Shown: positions 45,823 to 59,911 of the stretch, in pieces
Numbering within the stretch: the first letter of the stretch is position 1
Layout of the letters: each line of letters starts with the position of its first letter
NCBI RefSeq assembly: GCF_963675165.1
Contig: NC_087380.1
Coordinates: 2,501-66,500, forward strand
DNA length: 64,000 nucleotides
Direction: 5' to 3'
Source of the DNA: Halichondria panicea
Lineage: Eukaryota; Porifera; Demospongiae; Suberitida; Halichondriidae
Notes under the pieces: generated by a model
Databases searched by the model: none
Told to the model about the DNA's origin: nothing
What the model saw: the letters and a program-made list of their open reading frames with translations, nothing else
Program-made: the position numbers and the translations under genes

Positions 45823-48800
45823 GTAAGTCGCTGAGTATGAGTACCTAGTCTAGTCCTAGGCTTCCTGTGAAAGGAATTTTGCTCCTCGAATATACTGTAT
45901 CCATGACTTCTGAAGTGCTAACATTCCTAGATCCTGTGACTGGTTTTAAATATTAAAAGCCATGCTATTAGTACTGTGGCACCATGAACTATGTTAGTGT
46001 ACAGAGGGTAGCTCGCAATGAGGCTGCCATATTGCAGGCTAGAGCCAAGGCCATTCGAGAGAGTCAGAGAGGTCGGCTGGACTCGAGACATGGCTATATG
46101 TTAGAACTGGTGGCTGACAGGCTATCATTGGACACAAGTATAGTGGAGGATTTTATGCTGGACGGGGACCAGGTACGTATGTCTACAAAGCAGTGCGTGG
46201 GTGGAAGTGCCCAGCCATGTCTTTAGCTAATAAATAATCTATGATTCACTGCAGTTGGATCTATTTGATAAGTTATTTGAGCCCAATGGCAACAAGGCTG
46301 TACTGTTCTACTATCAGGAGGCAAACACTCCAATCTCTAGTAAGCCTAGGGTACCTGCACCTCTCTTGCTATACCCCATTATCCCTCTAGGAGAAATGCT
46401 TAGCACTGGAATCATGCCAACACCCTCTAAGAGTTGGATGAAGAGAGTAACTGCTTCTGATGGGACTGGGGATGCTCTCACAGGAGTGTGCATATTCTTC
46501 CTGCGTCCCAACAATAGCAAGAATGTGACTCTGGCTAATATAGCAGAGGAGCTGGTGTGTGGGTGTTTAGATGCGTCCACTGGTCGCAATATTCTGGAGA
46601 TCCTACAAGAGTATCTGAGTGAGGTCATGTTGCCAGCCTTGCAGAGTGGCCAGAACTGGGGGGCGCTGCAACCGCACCAAGTTGATGACTTCTTCGACAC
46701 TCTCAAAGCATACATCAACTTCTTACGCAGTAAGTGAATAAAATTCTAAATTCTGTAATCGTTCTTTATTTTAGGCTCCCAGTTGAGTATTGACAATGCC
46801 ATCCACTTGAGCCTGGCCTGCTCAGTGGACCTGGGTAAGCTGAGCACTGCTGAGGGCTGTCTAGCTAATGCCAGGCTACCCGAGATGATCCCTGCACTAG
46901 AGACACTAGTGGGACAATGGTGTCAGCAAATAGAGCAGGTGAACTATCACTAACATTGAAAGATATTTCAGATTTTTCACAGGTATTGGCAGAGGGCAAT
47001 CAAATGCGCAAGGAAGCTGATGAAACTGGACCACTGGTAGAACTAGAATACTGGAAACAAAGGACGGCCAAATTTTCTTGTCTGGTTGACCAAGTGAAGA
47101 GGCCGCCATGCAGAGGTGTCATCACTACACTAGTGGCTGCCAAGTCCAAGGTCATCAGAGTAAGCAATTCTTGCTCATAATAGCTCCTCCATAATTATAC
47201 TCGTGGCCTTGTGTAGGTTTGGAAGGAGCTGGATGCACAGATCACTGATGCTTCTAATGAGGCGAAGGATAATCTCAAGTATCTGTACACTATAGAGAAG
47301 CTATGCAAACCATTGTACCACGGTGACCCAGTGTCAATGCTGGATGCTCTGCCTCCCCTCATATCCACCATTCTCATGGTTCACGCTGTATCAAGGTATT
47401 ACAACACTTCAGAGAGAATGACTTCACTGTTTGTCAAGGTCAGTAGGTGTCGAATAGATCAATACTTTGCGGCAATCAACACTACCTACTCTCCCCATGT
47501 ATCCTCACTGTACGTCTTCCCGTCCCTCTGTTAGGTAACCAATCAGATGGTGACAGCATGCAAGAGTTACATCACAGAGGGGGGTCACAATCGTGTGTGG
47601 AGTGTGGACCCGCCCACACTATTGAAACGCCTGGCTGCTTGCCAGGGCCTCTACACTGCGTATCAGGAGTGCTTCCACCAGAGCAAGAAAAGGATCCAGT
47701 CTGGTCCAAGACCATTCGAGATATCAGAAACGTATGTATTTGGCAAATTTTCTTCATTTTGTCGCCGTCTTGACACAATCAAAAGCTTTGTGGATACAGA
47801 GTCTCAATTCTCATATCTCAAAAGTTCCAATATTGAGGGCATTGAGACGCTTGCCTCGCGACTTACTTCAATCATATCCAACTTCAAGAAGAAGCCGTAC
47901 AATCCATTGGACCACCGCAAGACAGACTTCAATGAAGACTATGAGGATCTCCATCGCCAGCTGTCTGACCTAGAGATACTACTGACTAGCTTCATGGCTA
48001 GCAGCTTCAAACAAGTCTCCAGTGTCAACCAAACGCTCTGGCTGCTGCAGAGGTAGGTACTGGTCTTATAGTGTGTTGCTTATAGGGGGGGTGCTTATGA
48101 GGGGGTAGGCTTATGGGGGTAGGTGTTAGCATTATTGCTTGCTCTTCTGTGTACAGGTTTGAGGGACTGGAGCTCAAGTGTTTGTCTGGTCCCATTGACA
48201 GCAAATACAGTCAAACATTGGTCAAATTCTCAGCAGCTATTGATCAAATTAAGATGGTAATCTAACAACTGTTTATACTGTCTTCATCATTATATGCAGC
48301 AATATAAAGAGTGTCGTAACCACCCTCCATTGGGATACAACATGCCACCAGTGTCTGGCAGGATTAGCTGGGCACGACAGCTCTACAAACATCTCGAGGA
48401 TCCTATGAACATACTCAAGCTACGTCCTAGTCTACTAGCCTCGGTAGCAGGTCGACCAATCGTACGCAAGTACAACAAAGTGGCACTGGGACTCACAGAG
48501 TATGAGATGATACTGTACAGAGCCTGGGCAGAGCATGTGACCAACACCAACACCACTATACAGGTATAGAGGCTACTAGCTAGTAACACCAACACCACTA
48601 TACAGGTATAGAGGCTACTAGCTAGTAACACCAACACCACTATACAGGTAGAGGCTACTAGCTAGTAACACCAACACCACTATACAGGTAGAGGCTACTA
48701 GCTAGTAACACCAACACCACTATACAGGTAGAGGCTACTAGCTAGTAACACCAACACCACTATACAGGTATAGAGGCTACTAGCTAGTAACACCAACCCA

Positions 48801-51800
48801 CTATACAGGTATAGAGGCTACTAGCTAGTAACACCAACACCACTATACAGGTATAGAGGCTACTAGCTAGTAACACCAACACCACTATACAGGTAGAGGC
48901 TACTAGCTAGTAACACCAACACCACTATACAGGTAGAGGCTACTAGCTAGTGTGTCCCTGACTCGTGTGTGTGTGTGTGTAGGTGCCAGTACTGGTCCAC
49001 TGTGGTGAGACTGGGCTAGGGGCTACTAGCTAGTGTGTGCCTGACTCGTGTGTGTGTGTAGGTGCCAGTGCTGGTCCACTGTGGTGAGACTGGGCTAGGG
49101 GCTACTAGCTAGTGTGTGCCTGACTCGTGTGTGTGTGTGTGTAGGTGCCAGTGCTGGTCCACTGTGGTGAGACTGGGCTAGGTGTGAACCTGTCCTCTGC
49201 TGTCGTCACTCTACTAGAAGAGACCAAGTGGATGAAGGTGTTGGGACTCAAGATACCCAACACCTTCAATGCAGCTACCATGGCAACCATCAAATCACAC
49301 CATGCTCAACTCAAGGTATGATATTATAGGTATTACTAGTGTGTGTGTGGGGGGGGTGTGTGTGTGTGTGGGGGGTGTGTGTGTGTGTGGGGTGTGTGTG
49401 TGTGGGGTGTGTGTGTGTGTGGGGGGTGTGTGTGTGTGTGGGGGGGGTGTGTGTGTGTGTGGGGGTGTGTGTGTGTGTGGGGGGTGTGTGTGTGTGTGTG
49501 GGGGGGGTGTGTGTGTGTGTGTGGGGGGTGTGTGTGTGTGGGGGGGGTGTGTGTGGAGGGGGGTGTGTGTGGGGTGTGTGTGTGTGGGGTGTGTGTGTGT
49601 GTGTGGGGGGGGTGTGTGTGTGTGGGGGGGGGGTGTGTGTGTGTGTCATATGAACTGTCTGCAGTTTCTGTTGGAGGAGAAGTCTCGAATATGGTCCACT
49701 GTTCCTGAAATCTTTATAACCATCATGAAATATCACCGCAGAAAGGTACAGTAATTATTCTAATAGTGCAGACCATTGTTACTGTGTGTGTAGGTGGACA
49801 AGGCTCTGAGCTCTGGTGCTATCCACGTCACATGGACATCTCTTAATCTCGATTCATTCATAGCCAAAGCCAACTCTGCCATCACTGAGTTTGAACGATT
49901 TGTCAAACAGGTAATTAAATTCCCTGTACAAGCCACTACCTCACAGCAGAGGATCGATCTAATGATTGTGATTGGTCGGTGTGTAGGTGGTGGACTTGTA
50001 CGAGTGTCGCATATTGGCACAGCTTGATAAGATGAGCAGTACCTCACTCCTGAGTCTGCCCACCACTGACACCTGGACACCAGATCACTTCCTGTCTGAG
50101 GCTAAGACTTCCTGTGAGAGTGGCTCCCAATATCTGAAGGTAGCCTCTGAGAAGGTGGAGGAGTCTATCAAGGACCTGGTGGTTCTATTCCAGTCCTCTG
50201 CTAGTCTACCAACACTCCATGCCTTCGATACTGAGGAGAGCGGCAAGTCCAAGAGAGGTACACATGTAGTATATAATTATAGCAGTTAAATAAATCATCC
50301 TTGAACAGCCATAACTTCAGTTTCATTGGTCCAATAACGTTGATTTTCTGAAAGCTTAGAAAGAGACCATTCAAATGGTGTCATCAAAATTTGAGAGATA
50401 AAATTATTTGCCAATTTGGCCACACCATGTTCCAAGGCTGAAAAATGACAAATTCTGGCCCCAACAAACTTTTGGATTGAAACACATCATTTGAAAGGTC
50501 TTTTTCTAAGCTTTCAGAAAATCATAAAAATTTTGACATTGGATCACCGGTACTCAAGTTATGGCTTGAAACATGTTCAACTACCCCCTTCGTTTAATCT
50601 CAGAATAGTACAATTTTTGGTGACTCTTTCAGCTGCCATAACTTGAGTATCGTGGATCCAATTTAAACGATTTTCCGATTTTCTGAAAGCTTAGAAAGAG
50701 ACCTTTCAAATGGTGTCATCAAAGTTTCTATTTGAGCGATAAAACTATTTACCAATTTGGCCACACCATGGATAATAGCCCATGGTCCAAGGTCAAAAAG
50801 TGACAAATTATGACCCCAACAAACGTTTGGATTGAAACACATCATTTAAAAGCTTTTTGTCTAAGCTTTCAGAAAATCAGAAAATTTTTGACATCGGATC
50901 AACGATACTAAAGTTATGGCTGTTGAAAGATTCAACTTCTCGTTTAATTTACTGAAAGCTTAGAGAGAGGCCTTTCAGATGTGTATATTTTTTGTCCTCA
51001 CTCCCTCCCCCTCCACTAACTCCCTCCCCCTCTACTTGTGTGTATTGTGTGTACAGACAAACTTAAGCAGTTTGAGAGCGAATGTAATGATCTCTTCACA
51101 CACTTCCAAAGTCGGAATCTTGAAGCTCTCGTCTTGTCAGTACGATGCACACTAGAGGGTCTCCGTCGGCGCATAACTATGGTAACCTCAAGCCGCACCC
51201 CTTCAAAGACGTACCCCCTAGTGGTGGATGAGACTTTACGTCCAGCGGCCGCCTTCCTCTCCCAACTAGTACTCTCACTACCTAATATTGTCATGAAGCC
51301 AAGTCTCGAGGAGGTACAGAGTGCAGTCAATATAGCAGTGTGTCGTGTGTCTGAGATGGGAGGTAGTATTCCACTGTGGACCCCGCTACACCCACAGTCC
51401 AACCAGTCGACACCACGCAGTGCTGCATCACTCAGTCAGAGTAAGTAGGTCACTATTGCAGTATACGACTAGTCCCTTCTCCGTACACAGCTCGGTTGAA
51501 TCCAATGAGACGCAGTACTTACTTCAAGGCTATTCGTGATAGCAAAGAAGTCGGTAAACTGATTATAGCATTGTCCTCGGCTCTCATCACGTCTCGCCAG
51601 GACCTGGTCAAGGTAACACACCCCCCCCCCCACACACACACACACATGTGACTATATAACTAGTTATATACTGGTGTAGGCTATTGCGCTGTATCAAGAC
51701 TATGAGCACCTCTACATCACTGAGAGGGACGTTGCTATAGCAACCTTCCAGGAGTCCAACCCTAACTTCTCAGACTACGAGAGTGAGATGGAACACTATG

Positions 51801-54800
51801 AGAGGCTAGAGACAGAGATCTCAGAGCTACCCTCATCCTACTACCTCAACACTGCTCTGACACTCTCCATTGAGCCTCTCAAGCTAGCACTGGCTGTGGA
51901 GGCCAAGGCTTGGAAGACTGCATATGGACACAGTCTCAACCATACCTATCAGTCCAGTATGGAGAACATTGTCAAGTTTATCAACGAGTACACAAAGAAA
52001 CTGGGCAGACCCATCAAGGTGTGTGGTGTGTGGAGGACTGATAACTGTGTTGGACCATCGGAACTAAAGTTATGGCCGTTCAAAATATACAAAATATGTT
52101 CTAAGTTTTCCCAGTAATACCACTGCTACCTTGCAACAGCCATAACTTAATTTTGAATGGTCCAAATTCAATGATTTTTGAAAGTTTAGAAGGAGCTCTT
52201 TCAGATCGCATGCTTTAACCCCCCCTGTGTACTACCCCCGTGCTTTCCCCCTGTGTACTACCCCCCGTGCCCCCCCTGTGTACTACCCCCCCCGTGCAGG
52301 ACTTAGAGGATGTACGGAGCACGATGGGTGCACTGGATGACATGAGAGGCGCTGAGATAGCGATGGATATGGAGCTACAACCAATAGAGGAGTGTTATGC
52401 GTTCCTGTCACGATGTGGTGTGTCTGTACCTCGTGAGGAGATGGAGAGAGTGGACTCACTCAGATACACATTCAAGAATCTGCAATCTCAAGCTGTTAGT
52501 GATACCTTATTACCCCCCACAGTGGTGAATGCATCTACCCCCTGCAGAGTTCAGTGCAAGCTCACCTTGTGTCCATTCAACCACAGTTCAAGAATAACCT
52601 CCTCGAGAGTGTAGCCGTGTTTAAGAATGACATCGCTATGTTCTCAGAGAGCTACCACACAGTAAGCTATCTGCCACTAAAATGTACCCCCCACCATGAA
52701 GTAATCCCCCCCACAGAGCGGCCCTATGGTGGTTGGATTGCATCCACGTGAAGCCAGTGAAAGACTGCTCATATTTCAAGCACAGTTTGATGACCTATGG
52801 GCTAAGTTTCAGACTTACTCTGGAGGGGAGCAGCTGTTTGGCATGACTGTGACTGATTATCCGATGGTGTCCACCACACGCAAGGAACTGAGTCTATTGC
52901 AGAAGCTGTACTCTCTGTACAACACTGTCATTGACACCGTGGATGGCTACTATGATATACTGTGGACTGATGTCGATATTGAGAAAATCAACAACGAACT
53001 TATTGAATTTCAAAGCAGGTAATTTAGTGAGTGGGTGTTGCTACTACCATACTGTACATGTGTGTACATGATGAAGGGACGACATGTACAGTACAGTATA
53101 TAGTGTGTGTACATGAAGGGACTACATGTACAGTACAGTATATAGTGTGTGTACATGAAGGGACTACTGTACAGTACAGTATATAGTGTGTGTACATGAA
53201 GGGACTACTGTACAGTCAGTATATAGTGTGTGTACATGAAGGGACTACAGTACAGTACAGTATATAGTGTGTGTACATGATGAAGGGACTACTGTACAGT
53301 ACAGTATATAGTGTGTGTACATGAAGGGACTACAGTACAGTACAGTATATAGTGTGTGTACATGAAGGGACTACTGTACAGTACAGTATATAGTGTGTGT
53401 ACATGATGAAGGGACTACTGTACAGTACAGTATATAGTGTGTGTACATGAAGGGACTACAGTACAGTACAGTATATAGTGTGTGTACATGAAGGGACTAC
53501 TGTACAGTACAGTATATAGTGTGTGTACATGAAGGGACTACTGTACAGTACAGTATATAGTGTGTGTACATGATGAAGGGACTACTGTACAGTACAGTAT
53601 ATAGTGTGTGTACATGATGAAGGGACTACTGTACAGTCAGTATATAGTGTGTGTACATGATGAAGGGACTACTGTACAGTACAGTATATAGTGTGTGTAC
53701 ATGATGAAGGGACTACTGTACAGTACAGTATATAGTGTGTGTACATGAAGGGACTACTGTACAGTACAGTATATAGTGTGTGTACATGATGAAGGGACTA
53801 CTGTACAGTACAGTATATAGTGTGTGTACATGAAGGGACTACAGTACAGTACAGTATATAGTGTGTGTACATGATGAAGGGACTACTGTACAGTACAGTA
53901 TATAGTGTGTGTACATGATGAAGGGACTACTGTACAGTACAGTATATTGTGTGTGTACATGATGAAGGGACTACCGTACAGTACAGTATATAGTGTGTGT
54001 ACATGAAGGGACTACAGTACAGTACAGTATATAGTGTGTGTACATGATGAAGGGACTACTGTACAGTACAGTATATAGTGTGTGTACATGAAGGGACTAC
54101 AGTACAGTACAGTATATAGTGTGTGTACATGATGAAGGGACTACTGTACAGTACAGTATATAGTGTGTGTACATGATGAAGGGACTACTGTACAGTACAG
54201 TATATAGTGTGTGTACATGATGAAGGGACTACTGTACAGTACAGTATATAGTGTGTGTACATGAAGGGACTACAGTACAGTACAGTATATTGTGTGTGTA
54301 CATGATGAAGGGACTACTGTACAGTACAGTATATAGTGTGTGTACATGATGAAGGGACTACTGTACAGTACAGTATATAGTGTGTGTACATGATGAAGGG
54401 ACTACTGTACAGTACAGTATATAGTGTGTGTACATGATGAAGGGACTACTGTACAGTACAGTATATAGTGTGTGTACATGAAGGGACTACTGTACAGTGC
54501 AGTATATAGTGTGTGTACATGATGAAGGGACTACTGTACAGTACAGTATATTGTGTGTCAGGTAAAGCATCTTTTGAACGGCCACAACTTTAGTTCCGTT
54601 GGTCCTGATTTTCTGATTTTCTGAAAGCTTAGAGAGAGGCCTTTCAGATGATGTGTTAAAATTGAAAGTCATTTTGGGCCTGTTTTTGCAAATTACTATG
54701 GGCTATATATAGCCCACAGTCTTTTCAAATTATGGCTTGTTCCAAATTTGAGATTTGAGTATACCATCTGAACGGGCTCCTTCTAAGCTTTCAAAAAATC

Positions 54801-57800
54801 ATAAAATTGTTGAATTTGAACCATCATAACTAACTCTAGTTACAGAGCCTAGTACTTATAACTATGACGTCCTTGTAGGTGTCGCAAGTTGCCCAAGGCC
54901 CTCAAAGAGTGGCAAGCATTCAATGATCTCAAGAAGAAGATTGATGACTTCAATGAGACATGTCCTCTACTGGAGCTAATGGCTCACAAAGCTATGAAGG
55001 AGCGTCACTGGAATCGCATCTCTACCATCACATCACACCCATTCGATGTCAACTCTGAGAACTTTCTGTTACGTAATATAATGGAAGCCCCTCTACTAGA
55101 GCATAAAGATGACATTGAAGATATTTGTGTGTCAGCAGTCAAAGAGAAGGACATTGAAGCCAAGCTCAAGCTAGTGCTGGCTGATTGGAATCTTCAGAAT
55201 CTATCCTTTTCATTGTTCAAGAATCGTGGGGAGCTGCTATTGAAGGGAGTAGAGACTAGTGATGTTGTTAGTCTAATGGAGGACTCTCTCATGATACTGA
55301 GCTCCCTCATGAGCAATAGGTACACCCACGCACACCCACACACCCACACACACATCACACACACACCACCTGTGGCCCTACTCATCTTACCCAACTATTG
55401 TTAAGCTATAATCTATTCTTCCTACATTGCAGATACAACGCTCCATTCAAGAAGGATATTCAACTGTGGGTCCAGAAACTGTCCAACACTTCAGATATTA
55501 TAGAGAACTGGTTGACAGTACAGAACCTCTGGGTCTATCTTGAGGCTGTGTTCGTGGGAGGAGACATTGCCAAGCAACTACCCAAGGTACCAGTGTGTTC
55601 ACAGCATCCGTTCATTACTCTGAATATCTTCACAGGAGGCTAAAAGATTCCAGAACATTGACAAATCTTGGGTTAAGATAATGACTAAAGCGCACGAGAC
55701 ACCCAACGTGGTGACCTGCTGTGTGGGGGACGAAACACTGGGTCAGTTATTACCACATCTCCTCGAACAACTTGAACTCTGTCAGAAATCACTAACTGGA
55801 TATTTAGAGAAGAAGCGTTTAGTGTTCCCACGATTCTTCTTTGTGTCCGACCCTGCTTTATTGGAAATCCTGGGACAAGCATCGGACTCCCACACCATAC
55901 AAGCCCATCTGCTAGGGATATTCGATAATGTCAAGTCTGTGGTGTTCAGCAACAAGGAGTATGACAAGATCACGGCCATTGTGTCCAGAGAAGGGGAGAC
56001 TATTCAGTTGGAGAAGCCAGTCCTAGCCCAGGGCAATGTGGAGTGTTGGCTGGGCCAGCTCCTCAAGGAGAGCATGAGATCACTGCACGCTATCATTAGA
56101 GACTCCTCTGTGGTCATTGATGCTCCTTCATTCGAACTACTGGAGTTTGCCAACACCTCTCCTGCACAGGTACACAGCATGTGAATGTGTGGTCAGTGTA
56201 ACCCATAAGCAATGTGCGTGTATGATTGCGCCTGTTAACCTCCCTCACACACCACACACCACACCACCCCACCCACACACACAGGTTGGCCTGCTAGGTA
56301 TACAGATGCTGTGGACCCGTGATTCTGAACTTGCCTTAAAGAACGCTCGCTCTGACAAACGAATAATGCTAAACACAAATTCATTCTTCCTGGAAATGCT
56401 CAACACACTGATTGAAGTCACGACACAAGACCTGTCCAAGTTTGAGCGTATTAAATACGAAACTCTCATCACGATACACGTTCATCAGCGAGATATATTC
56501 AACGATCTTGTTCGAATGCACATCAAAACACCGACTGACTTCGAATGGCTCAAACAAAGTCGATTCTATTTCAACGAAGATACGGATAAAACTGTTATAT
56601 CTATCACTGATGTGAACTTCATCTATCAGAATGAGTTCCTTGGGTGTTCAGATCGTCTAGTCATCACCCCTCTGACTGATAGGTGCTATATTACACTAGC
56701 ACAAGCACTCGGCATGGCGATGGGAGGAGCCCCGGCCGGCCCTGCTGGCACTGGCAAGACTGAAACCACTAAAGATATGGGGAAAGCACTCGGGAAATAT
56801 GTGGTTGTGTTTAACTGCTCTGATCAGATGGACTTCAGAGGACTTGGTAGGATCTACAAAGGCCTGGCCCAGTCAGGGAGCTGGGGATGCTTCGATGAGT
56901 TTAACAGAATTGAACTACCTGTATTGTCAGTGGCAGCTCAGCAGATCTACATTGTCCTCATGTGCAAGAAGGAACGAAAAGATCAGTTTATTTTCACGGA
57001 TGGTGATGTTGTGAGGCTTAACCCTGAGTTTGGAATATTCCTGACCATGAACCCTGGTTATGCAGGCAGACAAGAACTGCCAGAGAACCTCAAGATACAG
57101 TTCAGAACAGTTGCCATGATGGTACCAGACAGGCAGATTATTATGAGGGTCAAACTGGCCAGTTGTGGATTCCTGGAAAACATTATATTGGCCCAGAAAT
57201 TCTTTACTTTGTACAAACTTTGTGAGGAGCAACTATCGAAACAAGTTCATTATGACTTTGGTTTACGGAATATTCTATCAGTACTGCGAACGCTTGGTTC
57301 AGTCAAACGTGCTAATCCACAGGACAGTGAGAGTACCATTGTCATGAGGGTGCTGAGAGATATGAACCTGTCTAAGCTAGTGGATGAAGATGAACCTCTG
57401 TTCTTATCACTCATCAATGATCTGTTCCCTGGTATAGTGTTAGACAAGGCTGGTTATCCTGACCTAGAGGCAGCTATACACGAGGCTGCTACTGAAGGTG
57501 GCCTCATCAATCATCCACCGTGGACACTTAAGCTGATCCAACTGTTTGAAACCCAACGTGTACGTCACGGTATGATGGTGCTAGGTCCTAGTGGAGCAGG
57601 GAAGACTGCCTGTATACACACCCTCATGAAGGCAATGACAGCTTGTCACACACCTCATAAAGAAGTACGAATGAACCCCAAAGCCATTACAGCTCCTCAG
57701 ATGTTTGGACGATTGGATGTAGCCACGAATGATTGGACTGATGGCATATTCTCCACGCTATGGAGACGAACACACAAAGTCAAGAAAGGTGAACACATCT

Positions 57801-58823
57801 GGTTGGTGTTGGACGGCCCTGTGGATGCTATCTGGATTGAGAACCTCAACAGTGTACTGGATGACAACAAGACTCTAACTCTGGCCAATGGTGATCGTAT
57901 ACCAATGGCCCCAGACTGCAAGATTGTGTTTGAACCTGACAATGTGGACAATGCTTCTCCTGCCACAGTCTCGAGGAATGGCATGGTGTACATGAGCTCC
58001 AGTGCTCTGGACTGGAGGCCTATCCTACAAGGCTGGCTGACCACACGATCTGAACTAGAGCGCACTGTACTCTGGAAGCTATTCGACAGTCACTTTGACC
58101 CTATCCTGAGATTTGTTAGTCTAAACCTGGAGGCTAAGATGAAAGTGATTGAGTGCAACTACATCAAACAAGTAAGACCATGCGTCCTGTACTGTACAAG
58201 TGATGGCCTGCTTCACTATCCCTCTCTCTCTGTGCAGGCTATGGACCTGTTGTCTGGGTTGATTCCCTGGACTGAGGAGAGCACTGTATCCACACTGTCA
58301 GCACAACACCTCCAGAGACTGTTCTTATTCTCTGTCATGTGGAGTGTGGGTGCCCTACTGGAGCTGGAGGATAGGTCCAAGATGGAACAGTTCATAATGA
58401 ATAATGTAAGTGCAACCCAGACCACCATCCCTTGTGCAGTGTGGGCCTGTGCAACCCAGACCACCATCCCTTGTGCAGTGTGGGCCTGAGGGCAATAATG
58501 TGTTTGTGTGTAGTGCAGTGTGTGTCTGCGGTGGCAATTAGTGATTGCACAATCTCTCTTGAGGACAACAAAGTGTCAGCTTCCCTGATAACAAGTGATA
58601 GGCCCTTCCCTCTACACACAGAACATGGGAACCAGATACCGCAGAGATAACCCAACATGTAGTCATGTAGATTGATGTTGATGAGGTGGCCTTTCATCTG
58701 CAATGTGTGTTCATGGAACCAAACCTTGCATTATTTTCCAAAGCCCATAATTTGTTCAATTTTGTACACACACACTACACCCACACACACATACTCCACA
58801 CACACACACTACACCCACATACT

Positions 58824-58861
<38 letters not shown>

Positions 58862-58932
58862 TCCACACATCACACTCCACACACACACACACACACACAC
58901 ATACTCCACACACACACACACACCCACATACT

Positions 58933-58965
<33 letters not shown>

Positions 58966-59873
58966 GAGGCCTTGATTTGCCTCCTGTTGGAGAGGGAGAG
59001 ACTATCTTTGAGTATCTAGTGGAGGAATCCTCTGGTGATTGGAAGCACTGGAGCAGTCGTGTGGACGAGTATCGCTACCCTACTGATAGTGTACCAGAGT
59101 ATGCCTCCATTCTAGTGCCCAATGTGGACAATGTACGGACTACATTCCTAGTAGACACTATAGCCAAGCAAGGCAAGGCAGTCCTGCTCATTGGAGAGCA
59201 AGGGACTGCCAAGACTGTCATGATTAAAGGTTTCTCATCAAAATATGACCCTGAGAAACATCTCTTCAAGGCATTCAACTTTTCATCAGCTTCTACTCCA
59301 AATATGTTTCAGGTATACCCCTCACACCTGCCCCCCCCCCACACCTGTGCCCCCCCTAACCCATACCCCCCACACAGCGTACTATTGAGAACTATGTGGA
59401 CAAGCGTGTTGGCAATACGTATGGACCTCCTGCTGGGCGCAGGATGACTGTCTTTGTGGATGATATCAATATGCCAGTCATCAACGAATGGGGAGATCAG
59501 GTGAGTGATGACCTTTGACCTGTCCCTAACCCTAACCCCCCGCATACTCAGGTAACCAATGAGATTGTGCGACAACTCATGGAGATGAGGGGATTCTACA
59601 GTCTTGAGAAACCTGGTGACTTCACTAATATAGTGGAGATACAGTTCCTGGCAGCCATGATTCATCCTGGTGGTGGGAGGAATGATATCCCTGCTCGACT
59701 CAAGAGACAGTTTACAGTGTTCAACTGCACTCTTCCATCAAATGCGTCCATTGATAAGATCTTTGGTGTGATTGGTGGTGGATATTTCTGCCCAGAGAGA
59801 GGATTCAGTGATGCAGTGTGTTCCACTGTTGGAGAGCTAGTACCAGGCACTAGAGCACTCTGGCAGAGGACCA

Positions 59874-59911
<38 letters not shown>

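Larger units (their letters stand above)
46005..56169 (+). other. Dynein tail and linker exons
   Basis: Exons 46005-46172, 46255-46729, 46775-46938, 46983-47159, 47217-47438, 47535-48052, 48157-48256, 48300-48563, 49145-49315, 49665-49745, 49794-49910, 49987-50257, 51057-51440, 51491-51612, 51680-52018, 52300-52494, 52548-52661, 52717-53018, 54879-55319, 55433-55586, 55636-56169. They cover DHC N1 and N2 (tail, linker). Linker landmarks: [46 protein letters not shown]. Residues about 117-1887. Confidence 0.93.

Noticed and set aside
49269..49754. Gly/Val/Cys and Pro/Thr/His frames in the G-rich tract
   Set aside because: Low-complexity translation of (GT)n(G)n inside a dynein intron.
56117..56284. 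Upstream start of a 790 aa frame over the dynein AAA1-2 exon
   Set aside because: The frame reads through an intron; the preceding exon ends at 56169 and the acceptor before 56285 joins in frame to the linker.
56927..58065. Minus-strand frames antisense to dynein exon 23
   Set aside because: Shadows of a strongly conserved coding exon; no homology on the minus strand.
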